Below, piece by piece: positions 16,490 to 25,573 of a stretch of DNA of 64,000 nucleotides. The DNA is from Prolixibacter bellariivorans ATCC BAA-1284 (GTDB lineage: Bacteria; Bacteroidota; Bacteroidia; Bacteroidales; Prolixibacteraceae), in assembly GCF_000621705.1 (NCBI RefSeq), contig NZ_JHXO01000006.1, forward strand, positions 248,001 to 312,000, written 5' to 3'. Under the pieces are notes generated by a model. That model saw nothing but the letters and a program-made list of their open reading frames with translations, was not told the DNA's origin and did no database searches. Every line of letters starts with the position of its first letter. Positions within the stretch are counted from its first letter, which is position 1. A program made the translations under genes and the position numbers.

Positions 16490-17461
16490 ATGGCTACAGT
16501 AAGCACAGGGATCGTTGGCGGTGCGGGTTATACGGCGGGTGAGCTTTTGCGCATCCTGCTAAATCATCCGGCTGCCGATGTTTCCTGTATACAAAGTTCC
16601 AGTAACGACGGGCAACCGGTTACTTCGGTGCACAAAGATTTAATCGGGGAGACCGATTTGGTGTTTTCGGATATTGACTTCGATACTGTTGATGTAATTT
16701 TCTTGTGCATGGGACACGGAAAATCAGCCGAATACCTCGAAAAGAACGAAGTTCCGCAACGCGTAAAGATTATCGATCTGAGCCAAGACTTCCGCTTAAA
16801 GCGGGACGGAAACGACTTTGTATACGGTTTGCCTGAATTGAACCGTGAAGAAATTCGTACAGCGAAGCGCATTGCCAATCCGGGGTGTTTTGCCACCGGT
16901 ATTCAGTTGGCTTTACTGCCTTTGGCTTCGGCAGGTTTGCTTACGCAGGAAGTGCACGTACATGCCATCACCGGTTCTACCGGAGCTGGGCAATCGCCTT
17001 CCGGAACATCACATTTCAGCTGGCGAAACAGCAATGTGTCAGTGTACAAGGCTTTTCAGCATCAGCATCTGAGCGAAATCCGGCAAAGTTTGGCTCAGTT
17101 GCAGGGACAATTTGAGCAACCGCTGAACTTTATTCCCGTAAGGGGAAACCACACACGTGGCATCTTTGCTTCGGTGTACACCGATTTTGAAGGAACAGTT
17201 GAAGAAGCCCGCGAATTGTATCAACGCTATTACGAAGGGCATCCGTTTGTGCATCTGTCACCCGGAAATCCCGACCTGAAGCAGGTGGTGAATACCAACA
17301 AAGCATTGCTTTACCTGGAAAAACATGATGGCAAACTGCTTATTCTTTCCTGCACCGATAATCTTTTGAAAGGTGCCTCGGGACAGGCCGTACAAAATAT
17401 GAACCTGATGTTTGGATTGAAGGAGACCAGCGGTCTCAATCTGAAACCGGTCGCATTTTAA
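16490..17461 (+). CDS. argC: N-acyl-gamma-glutamyl-phosphate reductase
   Basis: 323 residues. NADPH reduces N-acylglutamyl phosphate to the semialdehyde. The nucleotide-binding N-terminus is GIVGGAGYTAGELLR, and the catalytic Cys133 lies in NPGCFATG. PVRGNHTRGIF carries the conserved substrate-binding histidine. Given ArgF' specificity the acyl group is probably succinyl. It begins nine bases after argG, so translation is probably coupled. Confidence 0.94.
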   Translation: MATVSTGIVGGAGYTAGELLRILLNHPAADVSCIQSSSNDGQPVTSVHKDLIGETDLVFSDIDFDTVDVIFLCMGHGKSAEYLEKNEVPQRVKIIDLSQDFRLKRDGNDFVYGLPELNREEIRTAKRIANPGCFATGIQLALLPLASAGLLTQEVHVHAITGSTGAGQSPSGTSHFSWRNSNVSVYKAFQHQHLSEIRQSLAQLQGQFEQPLNFIPVRGNHTRGIFASVYTDFEGTVEEARELYQRYYEGHPFVHLSPGNPDLKQVVNTNKALLYLEKHDGKLLILSCTDNLLKGASGQAVQNMNLMFGLKETSGLNLKPVAF

Positions 17462-17484
17462 TCCTGAATTTAATTCGAAAACAC

Positions 17485-18609
17485 ATGGAACTTTTCGATG
17501 TATATCCGCTGTTCGATGTAGAACCGGTGGCGGCTCAAGGGTGTACCATCACCGATAAAAATGGTGTCGAGTATCTCGATTTGTACGGCGGACACGCCGT
17601 GATTTCTGTTGGTCATTCGCATCCCTACTATGTGCAGATGCTGAGTGAGCAACTGAAGAAAATGGGGTTCTATTCCAATTCGGTTCAGAATCCGCTGCAA
17701 AAGGAGCTTGCATTGAAACTTGGCTCACTTTCCGGTTACGGAGATTATTCTCTTTTCTTGTGCAACTCGGGTGCCGAAGCCAACGAAAATGCGTTGAAAC
17801 TGGCTTCGTTTCATACCGAAAGAGCCCGCATTGTTTCATTCGAAAAATCGTTTCACGGGCGCACCTCTGCGGCCGTGGCCGTCACGGATAATCCAGCCAT
17901 TATATCTCCATTGAACGATACAGTCGACCGAATCATCCTTCCGTTGAATGACTTGGATGCGCTGGAAAACGAACTGATGGAAGGTGATGTGGCAGCCGTT
18001 ATCGTGGAAGGAATTCAGGGCATTGGCGGTTGCCGCGTGCCGGAACCTTCATTTCTGGAAGAAGCCGGGAAACTGTGTCGTCGTTATGGAACCGTGCTTA
18101 TTCTCGATGAAATTCAGTCGGGTTACGGACGAAGCGGCAAATTCTTTGCACACCAGTATGCCAACGTAAAACCCGATCTCATCACCATCGCGAAAGGGAT
18201 GGGAAACGGTTTCCCGGTAGGTGGCGTGTTGATTAGGCCGGAGTTTGAAGCCCGGAAAGGAATGTTGGGAACGACTTTCGGTGGAAATTATCTTGCCTGT
18301 GCGGCCAGCATCGCTGTGTTGGACATTATGCAGAGCGAACAATTGATCGAAAATGCCGAAATCGTTGGCAATTACCTGATGACCAAACTGGCTGGCTTCG
18401 AAAAAATCAAGGAAGTGCGTGGCCGTGGATTGATGATTGGGTTAGAGTTCAATGAGCCGATTGCAGAAATCAGGAAGAAACTGTTATTCGAAGAGAAAAT
18501 ATTTACCGGTGTAACCGGAACCCATACAATCCGGCTTCTACCTCCCCTAACCGTTACACGTGAGCAAGTCGATCGGTTTTTATCGGCGCTTAAAAAGGTA
18601 TTGGGTTAA
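17485..18609 (+). CDS. argD: N-acylornithine aminotransferase
   Basis: 374 residues, a class III PLP aminotransferase. It transfers the amino group of glutamate to the N-acylglutamate semialdehyde. Visible are the PLP-binding segment CNSGAEANE, the conserved LILDEIQSGYGR and the PLP lysine in TIAKGMGNG. It begins 23 bases after argC. The family also includes acetylornithine and succinylornithine aminotransferases; the pathway context favours the succinyl form. Confidence 0.92.
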   Translation: MELFDVYPLFDVEPVAAQGCTITDKNGVEYLDLYGGHAVISVGHSHPYYVQMLSEQLKKMGFYSNSVQNPLQKELALKLGSLSGYGDYSLFLCNSGAEANENALKLASFHTERARIVSFEKSFHGRTSAAVAVTDNPAIISPLNDTVDRIILPLNDLDALENELMEGDVAAVIVEGIQGIGGCRVPEPSFLEEAGKLCRRYGTVLILDEIQSGYGRSGKFFAHQYANVKPDLITIAKGMGNGFPVGGVLIRPEFEARKGMLGTTFGGNYLACAASIAVLDIMQSEQLIENAEIVGNYLMTKLAGFEKIKEVRGRGLMIGLEFNEPIAEIRKKLLFEEKIFTGVTGTHTIRLLPPLTVTREQVDRFLSALKKVLG

Positions 18610-18715
18610 TAATTGGTTAAAAATACCGGCAAAATGTATTAAATTGAATGTCTTATTTTGATTCTGCTTTAGGTTTGTGGTAATGCAGAATACAATATAA
18701 AAAATGTAGATAGCT

Positions 18716-19510
18716 ATGAAGAACCTGAATATTTGCATCATTGGTGGAGGAAATCTGGGACGTGCCATTGCCGAGGGCTTTTTGAAAGCCGGATTGCCTG
18801 CCGGAAAATTGGTGATTACTCGCCGGAGGCCACACCTGCTTGAAGATTTGACAAAAAAAGGAGTTCGTGTTGAATCCGACAATGCAGCGGCTGTAATTGG
18901 AGCCGATTTGGTTATTCTGGCAGTCAAACCCTATCAGGCCGAAGGTGTGCTTCAGGGAATTCGTAGTTCGTTGATCCCCGGACAAATGCTGGCTTCGTTG
19001 ATGACGGGTGTGAGTCTCGAAAGTCTGAAATCGTGGTTACCCGAAACCGTTATTCCGTTCCGTGTAATGCCGAATACGGCGATTGCTTTGCAGGAATCGA
19101 TGACCTGTATTTCGGCACCCGATTGCAATGATGAGCAAAAAGAAGTAATTCAGGAACTGTTCGAAACGTTGGGAAAAGTTATCTACATCAACGAAGAACT
19201 GATGGCCGCTGCTACTGTCTTGGGAGCTTGTGGAATTGCCTTTGCACTTCGTTTCATTCGTGCAGCCACCCAGGGTGGAATCGAGATTGGCTTTGGAGCT
19301 GAGGTGGCGCAGGAAATTGTGGCCCAAACAGTGAAAGGAGCGACCGAACTCATTCTGCAAACCGGCCATCATCCTGAAAGGGAAATCGACAAAGTAACAA
19401 CGCCGAAAGGAATCACCATTTCCGGGCTGAACGCGATGGAACATCAGGGATTTTCATCAGCACTCATCCAGGGTTTACTGGTTTCGTACAATAAAATTAA
19501 CAACGGTTAA
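18716..19510 (+). CDS. proC: Pyrroline-5-carboxylate reductase
   Basis: 264 residues. It performs the last step of proline synthesis. The NAD(P)-binding motif IIGGGNLGRAIAE opens the protein, VMPNTA lies in the middle, and the C-terminal dimer domain contains TTPKGITISGLNAME, close to the family signature. The 106 bases before it hold an ATTCTGC/GCAGAAT inverted repeat (18660-18691 approximately) but no clear promoter box. It is the first of three pro genes inserted in the arginine operon. Confidence 0.93.
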   Translation: MKNLNICIIGGGNLGRAIAEGFLKAGLPAGKLVITRRRPHLLEDLTKKGVRVESDNAAAVIGADLVILAVKPYQAEGVLQGIRSSLIPGQMLASLMTGVSLESLKSWLPETVIPFRVMPNTAIALQESMTCISAPDCNDEQKEVIQELFETLGKVIYINEELMAAATVLGACGIAFALRFIRAATQGGIEIGFGAEVAQEIVAQTVKGATELILQTGHHPEREIDKVTTPKGITISGLNAMEHQGFSSALIQGLLVSYNKINNG

Positions 19511-19581
19511 ATATCCGTCTCTAAAAATGTGAGACACTATTCACCTGAAATGTACTTTTCAGGATAAAAGGCATTCTTCCC

Positions 19582-20667
19582 ATGGCAAATCGCTATTCCA
19601 GTATTGTGATAAAAATCGGGAGCAATTTGCTCACCCGTGACGATGGTATGCTGAACGTTGCCCGTATGGCTCACTTTGTCGATCAGATTGCTGCGTTGCA
19701 GAAAAAAGGTGTCCGGGTTATTCTTGTTTCTTCGGGCGCAGTGGCAGCAGGACGGGCGGAAGTGGAACCGCAAAAAAAACACGATACGGTTTCAAGGAGG
19801 CAGTTGTGGTCTGCCGTAGGGCAGGTAAAGCTCATCAACCGGTATGCCGACCTGTTTCGGGAACACTGTCTGACATGTGCCCAGGTGTTAACGACCAAGG
19901 AAAATTTCAGCGACCGGCAGCATTACCTGAACATGCGCAATTGCATTAATACGTTGCTCGAAAGCAGTGTCATACCGATTATTAACGAGAACGATGCGAT
20001 TTCGGTTACGGAGTTGATGTTCACCGATAACGATGAGCTTTCCGGCCTCATTGCTTCTATGATGGATGTAGATGCGCTGTTTTTACTCACCAATGTGGAC
20101 GGCGTTTATCGTGGGAATCCGGGTGCACCGGGAAGTGAATTGATTCAACACATTACTTCCGGCGAAACCATTTCGGAAGATTTGATTTCCACACAAAAGT
20201 CAAATTTCGGTCGCGGAGGGATGCTGACCAAAAGTTCCATCGCCTCGAAACTGGCAGGACAGGGTGTAACCGTTCATATAGCCAACGGAAGCCGATTGAA
20301 TGTGCTGACCGATCTGATGGACCGGGAATCAGATATTCCGCACACCTGGTTTGAGCCGGGCAAGAAGAAATCCAACACGGTAAAAAAATGGCTGGCCCAT
20401 TCCGACGATTTTGCCCGCGGCGAAGTGTTTGTGAACGATGGTGCCCGCGATGCGCTGCTTTCAGAAAGAGCAACCAGTTTGCTCACTATCGGGATTACCG
20501 GTGTTCAGGGGCAGTTTAAAACCGGCGACATCGTTAGGGTAAAGGATGTAAGTGGAAAGTTGCTGGGTCTTGGGAAAGCTGGTTTTTCCTCCAAAATCGT
20601 GGAGCGTGAGATGGGCTCCAAATACGATAAACCATTCATCCACTACGATTATCTTTATCTGGGATAA
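19582..20667 (+). CDS. proB: Glutamate 5-kinase with C-terminal PUA domain
   Basis: 361 residues. It phosphorylates glutamate in the first step of proline synthesis and is the usual point of feedback inhibition. The amino-acid-kinase domain starts IVIKIGSNLLT and contains VSSGAVAAGR, NENDAIS and NVDGVY. A PUA domain covers roughly the last 85 residues (GEVFVNDGARDAL, GLGKAGFSS), as in E. coli ProB. The 71-base gap before it has two small hairpins, one being CCTGAAA/TTTCAGG. Confidence 0.93.
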   Translation: MANRYSSIVIKIGSNLLTRDDGMLNVARMAHFVDQIAALQKKGVRVILVSSGAVAAGRAEVEPQKKHDTVSRRQLWSAVGQVKLINRYADLFREHCLTCAQVLTTKENFSDRQHYLNMRNCINTLLESSVIPIINENDAISVTELMFTDNDELSGLIASMMDVDALFLLTNVDGVYRGNPGAPGSELIQHITSGETISEDLISTQKSNFGRGGMLTKSSIASKLAGQGVTVHIANGSRLNVLTDLMDRESDIPHTWFEPGKKKSNTVKKWLAHSDDFARGEVFVNDGARDALLSERATSLLTIGITGVQGQFKTGDIVRVKDVSGKLLGLGKAGFSSKIVEREMGSKYDKPFIHYDYLYLG

Positions 20668-20722
20668 GAATCATCCCTAAAAGGAACTATAAAAACAACA
20701 GGAAAAATAAAACCAACCGGAC

Positions 20723-21973
20723 ATGCAGTATCGAGAACAATTTGAGCAGGCACTTCAGGCGAGTCGGAAGCTGAATCTGGTGACGGAAGAGACCATCAAT
20801 CAGGTGTTGATGGCTGTTGCCGACGAAGCTGTGAAGGAAACTGATTTTATCCTGAAGGAGAACGAGAAAGATCTGCAGCGGATGGCACCGTTCGATCCGA
20901 AATATGACCGACTGAAGCTGACCGCGGAACGAATCGAAGGAATTGCATCCGATATGCGAAATGTGGCTTCCATGTCATCGCCGCTAGGAAAAGTATTGTC
21001 GGAAACAACCCGTCCAAATGGTTTGCACATCAAACGTATCAGTGTGCCGTTTGGCGTTATCGGTATTATATACGAAGCTCGTCCGAATGTAACCTTCGAC
21101 GTCTTCTCACTTTGCCTGAAATCGGGAAATGTATGTGTGCTGAAAGGCGGAAGCGATGCAGCCGATTCGAACAAAGCGATTGTTTCTATCATTCACAAGG
21201 TACTGCAATCTTTCAATATCGATGAGCATGTGTTGACCTTGCTTCCTCCCGGAAGGGAAGCAACCGGAGAACTACTGAATGCGCAGGGTTATGTCGATTT
21301 GCTGATTCCCCGCGGAAGCCAGGGACTCATCAATTACGTTCGTGAGAATGCCACGATTCCGGTCATCGAAACGGGGGCTGGTATTTGTCACACCTATTTC
21401 GATGAGTTCGGTGACGAGGAAAAAGGACGCGATATCATTAATAATGCGAAAACGCGCCGTCCGAGTGTATGCAACGCACTAGACTGCCTGATTATTCACG
21501 AGTCGCGGCTGAGCGATTTGCCGTATTTGGCAGAACTTCTTCCGGAAAGCCAGGTCGAAATTTTTGCCGACGAGCAAGCAATGGAAGTACTGGAGGACCA
21601 TTATCCCGAAGATTTATTGAAGCCGGCTACTGAAGAGTCCTTTGGAACCGAATTCCTCGATTACAAGATGGCCATCAAAACGGTGGCTTCCTTTGACGAA
21701 GCGCTCGACCACATCGCGAAGTACAGCTCAAAGCACAGTGAAGCTATCGTTTCTGATAACCAGCAACATCTCGAGCTGTTCCGCAAACTGGTGGATGCCT
21801 CTTCGGTGTATACCAACGCCAGCACGGCTTTTACCGATGGAGCGCAATTCGGACTCGGCGCCGAAATTGGTATCAGTACGCAGAAATTGCATGCCCGCGG
21901 CCCAATGGCACTGGAAGAACTCACCAGCTACAAGTGGCTGATAGAAGGTGACGGCCAGGTTCGTCCTAAATAA
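20723..21973 (+). CDS. proA: Glutamate-5-semialdehyde dehydrogenase (gamma-glutamyl phosphate reductase)
   Basis: 416 residues, aldehyde-dehydrogenase fold. It reduces the ProB product with NADPH. Conserved segments are [37 protein letters not shown], the catalytic Cys in [10 protein letters not shown], and [22 protein letters not shown] near the end. It is 55 bases after proB and 42 before argF'. ProA and ProB probably act as a complex that channels the labile intermediate. Confidence 0.95.
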   Translation: MQYREQFEQALQASRKLNLVTEETINQVLMAVADEAVKETDFILKENEKDLQRMAPFDPKYDRLKLTAERIEGIASDMRNVASMSSPLGKVLSETTRPNGLHIKRISVPFGVIGIIYEARPNVTFDVFSLCLKSGNVCVLKGGSDAADSNKAIVSIIHKVLQSFNIDEHVLTLLPPGREATGELLNAQGYVDLLIPRGSQGLINYVRENATIPVIETGAGICHTYFDEFGDEEKGRDIINNAKTRRPSVCNALDCLIIHESRLSDLPYLAELLPESQVEIFADEQAMEVLEDHYPEDLLKPATEESFGTEFLDYKMAIKTVASFDEALDHIAKYSSKHSEAIVSDNQQHLELFRKLVDASSVYTNASTAFTDGAQFGLGAEIGISTQKLHARGPMALEELTSYKWLIEGDGQVRPK

Positions 21974-22015
21974 TGAGCTGAAGGATTCAAAACAAATCAT
22001 GAAACTGAAAAAAAG

Positions 22016-22966
22016 ATGAGACATTTCACATCCGTATACGATTTACCCGACCTGAACGAAGCGCTGAAAACCGCCTTCGAAGTGAAAAAAAATCCGTTTG
22101 CTTATCAGCATCTTGGGAAGAACCGGACCATGATTCTGATCTTCTTCAATTCCAGTTTGCGTACCCGTCTCAGTACGCAGAAGGCGGCGATGAATCTGGG
22201 CATGAATACCATGGTGTTGAATGTCAATCAGGACGGCTGGCAACTGGAGTCGGAGTTGGGCGTTGTGATGGATGGAGACAAGCCCGAGCACTTGCGTGAA
22301 GCAATTCCGGTGATTGGTTCGTATTGCGACATTATCGGAGTTCGTGCATTCGCGCAGTTCAAAAGTAAAGAAGACGATTACCAGGAAAAAATTATCAATC
22401 AGTTCGTTGAATACTCCGGTGTACCGGTAGTGAGTATGGAAGCTGCAACTCGCCATCCTTTGCAGTCGTTTGCTGATCACTTTACCATCGAGGAATTCAA
22501 GACCAAAGAAAAGCCGAAAGTAGTGCTCACCTGGGCGCCTCATCCGAAAGCATTGCCCCAGGCCGTGCCCAATTCATTTGTGGAATGGATACGCCAAGCT
22601 GATTACGAACTGGTGGTTACGCATCCCGAAGGTTATGAGTTAGCGCCTGAATTTATGGGCGATATCAAAGTCGAGTACGATCAGAAGAAAGCTTTTTCGG
22701 GTGCCGATTTTATTTATGCAAAAAATTGGGCATCTTACAGTAGTTATGGACAGGTCCTTTCCCGCGATCGAAATTGGACGGTTGACGAGGAAAAAATGGC
22801 CCTGACCAATCAGGCAAAATTCATGCATTGCCTGCCGGTTCGCCGGAATATGGTTGTTTCCGATGGTGTAATTGATAGTCCCGATTCCATCGTTATACAG
22901 GAGGCCGCCAACCGTGAAGTGTCGGCACAGGCCGTGCTAAAAATGATACTGGAGGAACTAAAATGA
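22016..22966 (+). CDS. argF': N-succinylornithine carbamoyltransferase (ArgF')
   Basis: 316 residues. It transfers carbamoyl from carbamoyl phosphate to an N-acylornithine. The carbamoyl-phosphate loop is SSLRTR (46-51) and HCLPVRRN lies in the C-terminal half. Position 90 is proline (DGDKPEHL). Structural work on the Bacteroides fragilis enzyme showed that Pro90 marks the succinylornithine type, whereas acetylornithine enzymes have Glu there, so I call succinyl specificity. Plain ornithine transcarbamylase (argF) is unlikely. The stop overlaps the argB start by four bases (ATGA). Confidence 0.9.
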   Translation: MRHFTSVYDLPDLNEALKTAFEVKKNPFAYQHLGKNRTMILIFFNSSLRTRLSTQKAAMNLGMNTMVLNVNQDGWQLESELGVVMDGDKPEHLREAIPVIGSYCDIIGVRAFAQFKSKEDDYQEKIINQFVEYSGVPVVSMEAATRHPLQSFADHFTIEEFKTKEKPKVVLTWAPHPKALPQAVPNSFVEWIRQADYELVVTHPEGYELAPEFMGDIKVEYDQKKAFSGADFIYAKNWASYSSYGQVLSRDRNWTVDEEKMALTNQAKFMHCLPVRRNMVVSDGVIDSPDSIVIQEAANREVSAQAVLKMILEELK

Positions 22967-23760
22967 TCGAACATCTGACCATCATCAAAGTGGGCGGAAA
23001 GCTGGTTGAGGAAAAGGAATCGCTTCAAACCCTGCTTCGTGATTTTTCGCGCATTGCCGGAAATAAAATTCTGGTACATGGCGGTGGTAGCATGGCGACC
23101 ACCATTGGCGAAAAGTTGGGCGTCAAACCGAAAATGGTTGAAGGACGCCGCATCACCGATGAAGATACATTGCAGGTTGTTACCATGGTATATGCCGGTT
23201 TGGTAAACAAAAATCTGGTTTCCAAGCTTCAGGCATTAGGAACTAATGCGCTGGGACTGACCGGTGCCGACCTGGATATTATCCGGGCAAAGAAGCGTCC
23301 GGTTGTTGATGTCGATTACGGTTTTGTGGGCGATGTGGTAAATGTGAATAATCGCATGCTTCGCGAATTACTGATGAATGGTGCCGTTCCGGTGATTGCT
23401 CCCATCACGCACGATGGCGATGGTCAGTTATTCAACACCAACGCCGACACCATTGCTTCGGAACTAGCCATTGCATTAAGCTCCAGTTACCGGGTTACCC
23501 TGATATACTGCTTCGATAAACGTGGTGTATTGATGGATGAATCGGACGAAAATTCGGTAATTGATGAAATCACCATGGCTGAATTTGAAGAAATGAAGTC
23601 TACCGGAGCAGTGAATGGCGGGATGATTCCCAAGTTAACGACCGGTTTCAATGCCATGAAAAAAGGGGTCGACTCGGTGGTTGTTACCAATGCATCGGCA
23701 CTTTCCGGTTCAAAAGGTGGAACCAATCTGGTTCTTTTCCACGAGGAAGAGGACGAATAA
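22963..23760 (+). CDS. argB: N-acylglutamate kinase
   Basis: 265 residues, amino-acid-kinase fold. It phosphorylates N-acetyl- or, here more likely, N-succinylglutamate. Visible are IIKVGGKLVEE, LVHGGGSM, GLTGADLDII, a phosphate-binding NGGMIPKL and VVTNASALSGSKGGTNLV at the end. The four-base overlap with argF' implies translational coupling. It lacks the long N-terminal helix of the hexameric arginine-inhibited kinases, so feedback control probably lies elsewhere in the pathway. Confidence 0.93.
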   Translation: MIEHLTIIKVGGKLVEEKESLQTLLRDFSRIAGNKILVHGGGSMATTIGEKLGVKPKMVEGRRITDEDTLQVVTMVYAGLVNKNLVSKLQALGTNALGLTGADLDIIRAKKRPVVDVDYGFVGDVVNVNNRMLRELLMNGAVPVIAPITHDGDGQLFNTNADTIASELAIALSSSYRVTLIYCFDKRGVLMDESDENSVIDEITMAEFEEMKSTGAVNGGMIPKLTTGFNAMKKGVDSVVVTNASALSGSKGGTNLVLFHEEEDE

Positions 23761-23822
23761 TTAAAAACACTTATCATATCAGATGCTGCCTTTCGTCCGG
23801 GAGGTAGCTGATTTCTTACGTT

Positions 23823-24896
23823 ATGAATCTTTCGATTGAAAAACTTCACAGCGACGCATTTCGTTTGCTGCAAAATATGATTGGCATTCCGTCGTTAAGT
23901 CGCGATGAGGATGCGGTTGCTATGTTTCTGGAAAATCAGTTAAAGGAATGGAACCTGGTTCCTTCCCGGAAGGGAAATAATCTTTGGCTGAAAAACAGGA
24001 ACTGGCAGGAGGGGAAGCCCGTAGTGTTGTTTAATTCACATATCGATACGGTGAAACCAGCCAATGGTTGGTCGAACGATCCGTTCACGCCTGTGGTGCA
24101 AGATGGCAAACTGACTGGCTTAGGGAGCAATGATGCCGGAGCATCGGTGGTAGCTCAGTTGGCTGCTTTCCGTTATTTCAATGAACTACCGGAGTTGCCG
24201 TTCAACCTGATTTGGAGCGCTACCGCGGAAGAAGAGATTTCCGGAACCAACGGCGTCGCTTCTATTTTGAATGAACTGGGACCGATTGATTTGGGACTGG
24301 TGGGCGAACCTACCGGGATGAATCTGGCTATCGCCGAAAAGGGGCTGCTGGTGGTCGATGCAGAAGCGGTTGGTAAAACCGGTCACGCAGCCCGCAACGA
24401 AGGCGAAAATGCTATATACAAAGCGCTGGACGATATTCAGCGTTTGCTGGAATTCCAGTTTCCGGAAGAATCACCCGTTCTGGGCCCGGTAAAATTGACG
24501 GTCACTCAAATCGAAGCCGGTCATCAACACAACGTGGTTCCCGACAGTTGCAAGTTCGTCATCGATGTGCGGACTAACGAGTGTTATTCGAATGAAGATG
24601 TCTTTGATACCATCTCGAACTTGTTAGAAAGTGATGTAAAGGCTCGTTCGTACCGGCTCAACTCTTCCGGTATCCCACTCGACCATCCATTGGTAAAACG
24701 CGGTGTTGATATGGGGTTGCAGACCTACGGTTCGCCGACTACATCCGATCAGGCAGTTATTCCATACACTACCGTGAAAGTCGGTCCCGGTGATTCGGCC
24801 CGCTCGCACACGCCCGATGAATACATTCTGGAAGATGAAATCCGTAACGGAGTCGATATTTACATTCGCTTACTGGAAAATTTGCCTTTAAAGTAA
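23823..24896 (+). CDS. argE: N-acylornithine / N-acylcitrulline deacylase (M20 family)
   Basis: 357 residues, a zinc-dependent M20 aminoacylase. Metal ligands are visible: His73 and Asp75 (NSHIDTVKP), Asp104 (GSNDAGAS) and Glu136-Glu137 (ATAEEEIS). A dimerisation domain follows (GKTGHAARNEGENA), and the last ligand is in RSHTPDEYI. Because ArgF' works on acylated ornithine, the enzyme must remove the acyl group from N-succinylcitrulline rather than from ornithine. It lies 62 bases after argB. Confidence 0.88.
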   Translation: MNLSIEKLHSDAFRLLQNMIGIPSLSRDEDAVAMFLENQLKEWNLVPSRKGNNLWLKNRNWQEGKPVVLFNSHIDTVKPANGWSNDPFTPVVQDGKLTGLGSNDAGASVVAQLAAFRYFNELPELPFNLIWSATAEEEISGTNGVASILNELGPIDLGLVGEPTGMNLAIAEKGLLVVDAEAVGKTGHAARNEGENAIYKALDDIQRLLEFQFPEESPVLGPVKLTVTQIEAGHQHNVVPDSCKFVIDVRTNECYSNEDVFDTISNLLESDVKARSYRLNSSGIPLDHPLVKRGVDMGLQTYGSPTTSDQAVIPYTTVKVGPGDSARSHTPDEYILEDEIRNGVDIYIRLLENLPLK

Positions 24897-24974
24897 GGCG
24901 GACTTTCTCCCGCTTTTCGTAAACCATGATGGATTCTTTTCGTTAAACGGAGTGAACGAAAGAAGAAGATCATT

Positions 24975-25559
24975 ATGTCACTTACTTTTTCAAGAATGTT
25001 TCCGCTGGGCGGGAAAGCGCCTGCATTTGAGTTGCCCGATACGGTTTCGGGTAAGAATATTTCACTGGAAGAAATCAAATCCGATAAAGCTACGGTTGTG
25101 ATGTTTATCTGCAATCACTGTCCCTATGTGAAGCATGTCAATCACGAAATCACAGCTATTGCCAACGAATATGGTGCAAAAGGAATCAGTTTTGTCGGCA
25201 TCAGCTCCAACGATGTGGATAATTATCCCGATGATGCGCCCGAGCATATGAAAGAGGTGGCTGCCAAAGAAGGTTATCCGTTTCCTTATTTATATGATGA
25301 AACACAGGAAGTAGCCAAAGCTTACATGGCTGCCTGTACACCCGATTTCTATGTGTTCGACAAGGATTTGAAATGCGTGTATCGAGGACAAATGGATGAG
25401 GCCCGTCCGAAAAATGATGTGCCGGTAACCGGAAAAGATTTGCGGGCAGCACTTGATGCGGTGTTGAACGGAAAGCAGGTTCCGGATGAGCAGAAGCCTT
25501 CCGCCGGATGTGGTATCAAGTGGAAGAATCCACCAACCTTATTTCAGACCGGTTCTTAA
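24975..25559 (+). CDS. Thioredoxin-family protein (peroxiredoxin/AhpC-TSA like)
   Basis: 194 residues with no signal peptide, so cytoplasmic. A thioredoxin fold with the active site ICNHCPYVKH: a CxxC pair preceded by a strand, where classical peroxiredoxins have a single peroxidatic Cys. The C-terminal CGIKWK adds another cysteine. Bacteroidota have many such redoxins of unknown partner. It lies 78 bases after argE on the same strand and may be read from the arg operon; a terminator overlaps its stop codon. Confidence 0.8.
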   Translation: MSLTFSRMFPLGGKAPAFELPDTVSGKNISLEEIKSDKATVVMFICNHCPYVKHVNHEITAIANEYGAKGISFVGISSNDVDNYPDDAPEHMKEVAAKEGYPFPYLYDETQEVAKAYMAACTPDFYVFDKDLKCVYRGQMDEARPKNDVPVTGKDLRAALDAVLNGKQVPDEQKPSAGCGIKWKNPPTLFQTGS

Positions 25560-25573
25560 GCCGGTTATTTTTT
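25547..25573 (+). terminator. Terminator of the arg/pro operon
   Basis: ACCGG and CCGGT pair around TTCTTAAG, followed by TATTTTTTT. The thioredoxin stop codon lies in the loop, and the T tract overlaps the end of the converging oxidoreductase gene. Confidence 0.6.
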
